Below are positions 57,325 through 64,000 of a stretch of 64,000 bases of DNA, piece after piece. How positions within the stretch are numbered: the first letter of the stretch is position 1; every line of letters begins with the position of its first letter. Source of the stretch: Rhypophila decipiens (lineage: Eukaryota > Ascomycota > Sordariomycetes > Sordariales > Naviculisporaceae); the NCBI GenBank assembly GCA_033297075.1, contig MU858092.1, positions 1 to 64,000 on the forward strand, in the 5' to 3' direction. Under the pieces are notes generated by a model. That model saw nothing but the letters and a program-made list of their open reading frames with translations, was not told where the DNA came from and did no database searches. The position numbers and the translations under genes are program-made.

Positions 57325-59977
57325 GATGTATAATAGGATAGTGAGATTGGGAGTGAGAGTGCTCGCATTGACAAAGTCCACAGGCGAGGAAAGTCGGCAA
57401 GTAGGTGAGGTCTCTTCTTCCACCTCGGTCAAGATAGCCAACACTATTGGCGAACTCTCAACCATATAAAGTAAAAAACCCTCGGAAAGTGCACCACCGA
57501 CTGTTTGCAATCGGGAAGAAACCCCCCAGGATTGGTTACCAAGGAAAGCCAGCCGCAAATTTTCAAGTAAAATCACGGATGACAGCCGCTCTTTGACCGA
57601 GACACCAACCGTTCCCGATGTCTCCCGTTAATCTCTTGTAAATATAAACCCAGGTTCACAATGACCGCAGTGCAGTGAAGCTACCACGCAGGTGGGACTG
57701 GTCAGGTCACCATCGGCGAGGCAAGTCACAGCTGCCAACGATGTCTTCGCCCGCCATCTCCAGTAGTGGGCATTTGTCTGTGAAAGTCACACGCAAAACT
57801 TTTGGGAAGTTGACGAGAAGTGCGATCAGAGGGGAAGAAGATGCCGCGAAATTGTTCAATGAGAGATATGAAGACTGTTTCCACAGGAGAAGGCAAGAGA
57901 AGGGAATTGGAAATCCCACAGAATCAGGGTTTCTTTTCCCATCTGACATCGTCATCTTGTGGTGGCACAGTTATATAATAGTTTTGGAATTTATTTGTGG
58001 CCCGGCGGTGAGCGAGCCAATCCCCAGGGAAGAGTGAGTCAAGGGGCCAGGCAGGCAAGTCTCGGGCTTTTTGGGTCTCTTCTCTCTCAAATATCATCTC
58101 CATTGCACGACTGCCTGCCTGCGCACGGCTAGTGATGACCAGTGGCACTTGCCTGACTAGGGGAGGAAATATTTCATGGGATTTGATCGACAGCTGAGAT
58201 TGATCCCAGAAACCATCTTGGTGAATAAGTGCCGCTGTCTTCGACGAGCCTGTGGCCGGAATGATGAAAAGTAAACCAAAAAGAAAAAAAGAGGACAAAA
58301 AGCTCGACTCGATGAATGACTTCATATGATGGGTGTGACGCAAAGTCTTGTGAACTCAAGTCCCGAGAGACAGGAAGAAAGGTATACTTCAGCGCGGAAT
58401 GTGATGTATGTTTCGTGGATGGGGACAATAAGTGACTTTGAAGATATGCCTAGTCTTATGAGTGTTTGTAACACCTCACCACCGACGTATCCGAGAGCCG
58501 CCAGATCAGGTTCCGCGCTTGCCACGGCAAAGAAAAGAATGCATGTGGAAAGGTAAACTAAGAGTGAGTAATGGAATATCATACTCACATCCATATTGCA
58601 CGGTATATCGAAAGCCGCCTCGGATGACTTTCACCACCAACTCACTCACACAGCTGAGCTAGAGCAGACTGTGTGTTGCGCGAACATCCGCCCTTGATCC
58701 TCCCATGAACCTTCAGTAAAAAACTTGTCGCAATGTGGTATGGTGTACGTTTGTGTCCCCTTGCCCGCACTTCGATGAGATGAAGGCCGTGTCGGCGGGA
58801 ATTATTGATCTCGAATTCGTCCGGTGTGTAACAGCGAGGATGATCCTCAAATACCTCCGATGCCCCGAGGAATGAACAGCTCGATCTGACGATTCAGAAG
58901 ACTGGTTACCGGCTTGATGGCGTCGAAAATTTGGGCTGCCGACGAATGAGAAGAATGGCGTAGCAAAATGGAGAATGAATCAAATGTTCCAATTCGTCCT
59001 CATTGGGTGTATACCTCAAGGTGTCGATGGGCACAATCAATCAGAGCGTTGTGCACTGTGTTCTCTTCTCTCGCATTGATCGCCCTGTTTTAGTTTTGCT
59101 TTTCGTAAGACTTTGGTCTATGTAGGTCAGTTGGAATTAGGCACGTATGAGTGCTGTGTTCTTGACCCCGTCATACCCGAGGAAAGTCAACGAAGGGTGC
59201 CCTGGTGGATAATGAGGTGAGAGGTTGATGCTTTCCTTCTCCACAGCAGTATTTCCCGTCCCCACGGCTGTCAAGCTCACCGAAGCGGTGCGGGGTGCCC
59301 AAAACGGGTCGGCGATCGCAGGACCCCGCTTGATCGCCTATTGCGCTTAATGAAGGCCTAGTTCTAGCCAGTCCTGATTTGGTCTTGGCGACTGCTGTAT
59401 TTTAACTTCCACCTTGACCTTGGTGATGATCACCTTCCGCGTGATTAAGGACTCATCATCCATTTATACCGACTACCTCCCAATACGTTCTCCGGTTAGT
59501 TTATACTCTATACACTGCTGAAATTGCCCTCAGATGTCACCGAGGAAATTCTCTCGAGGCAAGCAGCAGAACCAGTACCTGGCACACCCAACCGCGTTGA
59601 GTCTGTCGGATCATTCTCGACCCCTTCTACCATCAATATCACAGGTTTCGAACCCTGCCAGAGTCATGACTGAAGTCAACATTTCTGCGTCGATTCTAGC
59701 AGTAAATTCCATTTCATGGCACTGCATGCAACCTTCCGCGTTGCTCTCTCCGCTCCGGTGACAAGTTTCACAGCTCTAGCTTTGTTCAACCGTGAGTTGG
59801 CTGAAAATCCATCCACGACTCCATGTCATGGATGCTTTTCCCCCTCTTTCCTTCATCCCTTGCTCTGCTTGTTTTTCCAACGGAATCTCTTTGAACCCAA
59901 CTCGTTTGGCCTTTTTCATCGCCAAAACATCCCACGCTTTCCTGACATTCCGACCGTGAACTCTCAGCCGATCCAAA
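57325..59977. other. Intergenic, no gene seen
   Basis: 2.65 kb. A minus-strand GGTTCGAAACC at 59645-59655 resembles a B-box but has no foldable tRNA around it. Short overlapping frames only. Confidence 0.55.
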
Positions 59978-62621
59978 ATGTCGCTATGCAGTGCCTGTGC
60001 AGAACACTTCAACTTCTCTCATCCCAATATCATCGCACAGATAAAATATCTCAAAGAAAAAATGTTTAAGTATGCATCCCGCCATCCGGAACATTTTTAT
60101 GAGTCTGAGGTGGATGTCTTGCGCCGTGAACTCGAACGATATCAGCAAGAGGTATCAACTGCCCAGGCTCTAGGGGTAGAGTCTCGCCATGAAGTCTCAT
60201 GGCCAAAACCCTGGGCAGAAGAAGAATTTGATCATCCTTCTTTTATAAGCGCGGAGAGGATTTGGGTGTGGGGGGGGGTTCCGGGGACGGCGAGATTAAC
60301 CGTACATATGGGCAACTTGAGTCTTCCAAAGATTGCCGGATGTGCATTGTGTTCTTGTCGGTGACACAGTATGGATCGAAGACAAGAAGAGTCCAGATCA
60401 ACACCAGTGCAAACATTAGGACCTGGTGGGGGGTGGCAGGCGGTAGTTGCCAACCACTCGCATTGTTTATCAGCTCTGGTGATGCCTATTTTGACTGTGA
60501 CGACCATTTCGACTTCAGACTGAAGCTTACCATGCATTGCGGTGGCACTGGTATGTTCTTTCGTTCTCCGCGGCTTCATTTTGGCGCTTCCGCTAACTTA
60601 TGTCGATGTTCAGGTCTTCCGAGAGGTCTTCCGAGGATACCCACCAGCCTGTCGACTGAGGACCCGTCTTGCACCGAGTTTCTACTTGGGTCGCTCTCGA
60701 ACTGTCTTCTCAACCATCGGCGGTGCGAGAATCGCCCGCTGGACGCTTCGAGCCAGGTCGACGACTCATGGATGCCGAGCAGGCTGCTTGATATCCGCCT
60801 ATTGCCTAACAGAGACCCAGACTTCATTCTCCTCGTCGAAAGGGATGATATCCAGAAACCGAATGGAGTGGGTGAAGAGTCCCAAGTACAGTACTTCACC
60901 CTCAGTCATGTGTGGGGAAGTTCCAGGCCCGCACATCTTACCCAAGCCAACTATGACGACAGGAGGAAAGGAATAAGTTTGTGTGAGAGGTGAATCATGG
61001 ATAAGATCTCTACGGAGCTAAGCTAAGATGTACCGAGCAAGGGGGAGCGCAGGCCATTTATATGGCCAAGTGGCAGTGCTGCACCTACTGCTGCCTAGGG
61101 CAGTACAAAGGAGCCCAGGCAACAGTTTGTATGAGCTCCCCAGGTGTTTTAGAGACGCGGTAAAGGTGGCTCGAGACTTGGGGGGGAGATATTTATGGAT
61201 TGATGCGTTGTGGTAAGTGATCGAATCCAATGGCTGCAGCTCCTAGGCTTACCTTGTGCAGTATTATTCAAGATTCAGCAGATGACTGGGCATCTGAATC
61301 TGCCACTATGAACGAAGTCTATATCAACGGTGTATGCAACATCGCTGCTTGCGACATTCAAGATTCGAATGATAGCTTGTTCTCCACCAGAGAATATCCC
61401 CAGAGCGGAACCGCAATCATTCAAAGACGAAAGTTTATGAGAGGCGATTCCACAGAAGACGTGGTGTTCACTGTCCTGCCAGACTGGCCAAGATTTATCT
61501 GGGACTCATGTAACCTTTACCGCAGGGCATGGGTGATACAAGAACGACGCCTTAGCCGACGTGTCATCCACTTCTCCCAGTTTCCCGTTTGGGAATGCAC
61601 CGTCCGGACCGCCACGGAATTCGAGGAGATGGAACGAACGTCAGCTGGTGTGGAAACTTCTGTCATTCTACTCGATGACCAGAACGAAGTTCGAAAGCAA
61701 CGGGATCAACACATGTTGTTACCTCCCACACTTGAAGTTCAGTCTAGTATCAACTATGAGGAAACGATGAAAGGTTTTTATGTCGGTCGGTGGTGGTTAC
61801 TACTTGAGTCGTATTGCAAAGCTTCACTGACTTAACAAACTGACAAACTCGTCGCTATAGCTGGGATGGCAAAGGCCTACTGGCCTCTCGTTGGAAAAGA
61901 GAATCGCTACTACGCAGGCATTTGGGGAGGGAAGTACTTTCTTCTGGGTCTTCTCTGGCGTTCATCAAAGGATTCTCCTCGTAATCGATTGGACGAGGAT
62001 GGTGTTTATATAGGTAAGCCCTTCCCCTTCTTTGTCTTTCTTTCTCCTTGTTTTTTATATCATGTAGCGCCGACATTCAGAGAGCGAGCGGATATCTGTG
62101 TGGACGATGGCTGAACCAAACTTAACATACCGATATCAACTCTGCTGACTAGCATTTGGACTGGTAATTCTTCAGCGCCTTCTTGGTCATGGGCCAGCAC
62201 GACCGGAGACTTATATATCATAGATCCCTGGTGGCGGGCTGAGAGGACTAGTATCGTGCACACCTTGGTCGAGTTCGTTTCGTGCCATGTCATCCCTAGA
62301 CATGGCGATGTCTTTGGGCAGCTTTCTGGAGCAGAGCTCGTGCTCAAAGGGACTCTCTTTAAAGTTGGGGAAGATCATTCTCGCAGAATCAGGTACGACC
62401 ATGAAGAAGAGGATAGCAGGGGCGAGGATAGTCAAGTTTATTTTCTTCCTTTGCTAGATTGCGTTGCCAAAGAACCGCCCGACTTCAGATATCGAGCGGG
62501 GCTTATACTACGGTTGGCTGAAAACCCTGCCGGCGAGCGGCCAAGATATAAGAGAGTCGGGGTCGTGCCCCTTTTACTTCGACATGTGGGCAGGAACTAC
62601 CGATTTCTCGACGATGAGTAA
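59978..62621 (+). pseudogene. HET-domain gene, probably broken
   Basis: Start MSLCSACAEHFNF. Exons that fit: 59978-60550, 60614-60980, 61126-61212, 61262-62013 and 62176-62621. HET motifs: QYFTLSHVWGSSRP, LPRCFRDAVKVARDLGG, YLWIDALCIIQDSADDWASE, RAWVIQERRLSRRVIHFS, DKLVAIAGMAKAYWPL and PSWSWASTTGD. Two lesions are seen. First, at a run of nine G (60270-60278) the frame of MSLCSAC ends and the downstream part (GEINRTYGQLESSKDCRMC) lies one base off. Second, an in-frame TAA at 61833-61835 interrupts the conserved block before DKLVAIAG. A 145-nt intron-like interval (60981-61125) lies in the domain between two copies of a 12-bp repeat. A gene caller could bridge the TAA with a 100-nt intron (donor near 61771, acceptor 61860), which would delete conserved residues. 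The interval 62014-62175 may hold a small extra exon (APTFRERAD). Confidence 0.75.
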
Positions 62622-62985
62622 TGGGATATACTGGAAAACCTGCACACCAGTGTGGGCAAAGGTGAAGGGGAGTTGATTACAATCATATGATATGGTTCGC
62701 GTCATGGGCCTAACACGGCAGGTCTGTGATCGAGGTTTACGAGTATTCTTTTTTCTTTCCTATTCTTTTTCTCCATACCCTTGAGTTAATATATATGGTC
62801 AGATTGGACGATGATATGCCTCAGCGCGGTACCCCTGGCAACACGAATAGGTGTTCACAGGTGAACGTGCTGCACCGCAAACAGTCAATAGCGGAGCACC
62901 CCCGAGTCCAGTCATGGACATGTAACTGCAGTCTTGTAAATCATCGGTCGCTAGTCCGAAGAAGTCGATTCAATAATCCCAAGGT
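62622..62985. other. Convergent 3' flanks
   Basis: 364 bp between the second HET gene and the AT-hook gene; nothing else seen. Confidence 0.6.
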
Positions 62986-64000
62986 TTACCCGGGCTTACC
63001 CCCTCGCCGAGGACGACCTCGTGGCCGTTTCCCGGCTGCTGCTGCAGCAGTCTCCGTTGCATTTCCATCGACCGCGGCAGCCGCCGCCCTGACTGTAGCA
63101 CTCCTCCCTTTCTTTCCCGAGGAAGCAGCCGGCTTTTTAATACCGCCGTCTTGCGTCTTCCGCGGTCGACCCCTTTTCTTAGGGCCGTCGGCGACCGAGG
63201 GTGCATTGCGTGCAGCTGGAGGCCCTCTCGGTCTGCGAGTCCGCGTTTCCTTAGGGGCGGTCACCGGTGAAGGTTTGGTATTCCTTGCGGCTGTCCTTGT
63301 GCTGCGCCGTGGTGTAGCCGCAAGCTCTGCCTGCTGGGACCGTTTGCGTGGACGTCCACGGCGACGTGGCGGCGAACTGGGGGGCTGCTCCTCCACCTCC
63401 TGCAACAAAAGTTGGTCTTCAGGTTCAGCTGCAGCCCCCAAGCGGGCGTCCTCAGGGGCATCAACAGGCTTAAATACACCGCCGAAAAGATTCCATTTTG
63501 GCGGCGAGTCCCTTTGAGGGGGCAGTTTTGGTGGTGAATTGGGACCAATGGCTTCGAGAGCGTCTGCCTCGGAGGGCGTAAAGTCTAGGTCATCTGTGTT
63601 CAAGGGCGTCAGGTCTTCTTCGGGCTCCGGTGAAGGGCCCTCGTGAGGCCATTTCCACCCAGGTCTCCAGTGGCCTCTTTCTTTCCACCACTTGACTACC
63701 TGATCGTCTCCGTCTGGGTTCGGGCGTCCCCTTTGTTCTACCGGGATGCGATCTTCTCTCTCCATAAATTCAAACTTTTCGACCTCCCAGATGAACCAAG
63801 GCCTGGATATAATGAACGACTCGGCCTCAGAGGCGGAAGAATCGTCCCGCAGGTGCGAGCGCGGAGGAGGCGGGGCGCACTCGCCGTACCCGAGGTTCCT
63901 CCGGAGCTGTACCGCCCGGCTGATCGGGTGCCGCGGGTCTGAAGAAGGCGGATCGGCGGTAGACTGCCACTTCCACTTCCAGGTCCTGACGTTGTCGTTG
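62986..64000 (-). CDS. AT-hook protein, 5' end off window
   Basis: The minus frame is open from the stop at 62986 to the right window edge, beyond the ATG at 63765: upstream residues SFIISRPWFIWEVEKFEF are in the same frame, so the true start lies to the right. The visible 338 residues begin with a Trp/Lys-rich stretch (RTWKWKWQS) and WWKERGHWRPGWKWP, then acidic and Pro-rich parts. Three AT-hook cores follow: RRRGRPRKR, KKRGRPRKT and RPRGRPRRG, with Ala runs between. AT-hooks bind the minor groove of AT-rich DNA. Nuclear DNA-binding role inferred; family not recognised. Confidence 0.7.
   Translation of the reverse strand, partial: NDNVRTWKWKWQSTADPPSSDPRHPISRAVQLRRNLGYGECAPPPPRSHLRDDSSASEAESFIISRPWFIWEVEKFEFMEREDRIPVEQRGRPNPDGDDQVVKWWKERGHWRPGWKWPHEGPSPEPEEDLTPLNTDDLDFTPSEADALEAIGPNSPPKLPPQRDSPPKWNLFGGVFKPVDAPEDARLGAAAEPEDQLLLQEVEEQPPSSPPRRRGRPRKRSQQAELAATPRRSTRTAARNTKPSPVTAPKETRTRRPRGPPAARNAPSVADGPKKRGRPRKTQDGGIKKPAASSGKKGRSATVRAAAAAVDGNATETAAAAAGKRPRGRPRRGGKPG

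Noticed and set aside
59644..59655. Minus-strand B-box-like GGTTCGAAACC
   Set aside because: No A-box at the right distance and no cloverleaf could be formed.

Overview
This looks like a chromosome piece from a filamentous ascomycete (Pezizomycotina). The evidence is dense genes cut by many 50-120 nt introns with GTAAGT-type donors, CTAAC/CTGAC branch sites and YAG acceptors, two HET-domain genes, a DUF3435 tyrosine-recombinase remnant, Zn2Cys6 regulators and COP9 subunit 1. No rRNA or convincing tRNA gene is present. Species cannot be named from the sequence alone. All exon joins were worked out by eye from splice motifs, reading phase and family resemblance.

Layout. 0-5.6 kb (accessory): a 71-bp tandem array in which every unit has the form of a complete intron plus a one-codon exon, running into a HET-domain gene whose 5' part lies off the left edge; a weak hypothetical gene; and a decayed DUF3435 (Starship-captain-like) recombinase on the minus strand. 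5.9-12 kb: a Zn2Cys6 regulator and an ER PDI-like protein that has lost its CxxC but ends in HEEL. 12.3-15.9 kb: an Itc1/Acf1-like chromatin-remodelling subunit whose WAC domain is built from very small exons. 18.5-22.6 kb: alg8 and an L-type lectin cargo receptor, divergent from a shared 971-bp region. 23.4-25.4 kb: an Xaa-Pro aminopeptidase. 28.6-32.2 kb: a large Zn2Cys6 regulator with a Gln/His-rich tail. 32.2-37.5 kb: a gene-poor stretch. 37.5-43.6 kb: csn1, prp18, sap18 and a four-exon complex I B15-like subunit. 45.8-57.3 kb: an LCAT-like hydrolase, a MIF-fold protein, a four-TM protein and gtr2. 60-62.6 kb: a second, broken HET gene. 63 kb to the right edge: an AT-hook protein that continues off the window.

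How the genes fit together. Most of the middle is conserved housekeeping: ER N-glycosylation and glycoprotein export (alg8, lectin, PDI-like), chromatin and splicing (itc1, sap18, prp18), TORC1 nutrient signalling (gtr2), respiration, and peptide turnover. The two ends carry fast-evolving HET genes. Both show odd intron architecture: a tandem intron/micro-exon array on the left, and an intron-like insertion flanked by a 12-bp direct repeat on the right. The strongest candidate for something undescribed is the left array, because each added 71-bp unit brings 68 nt of intron and exactly 3 nt of exon, so any copy number keeps the frame.
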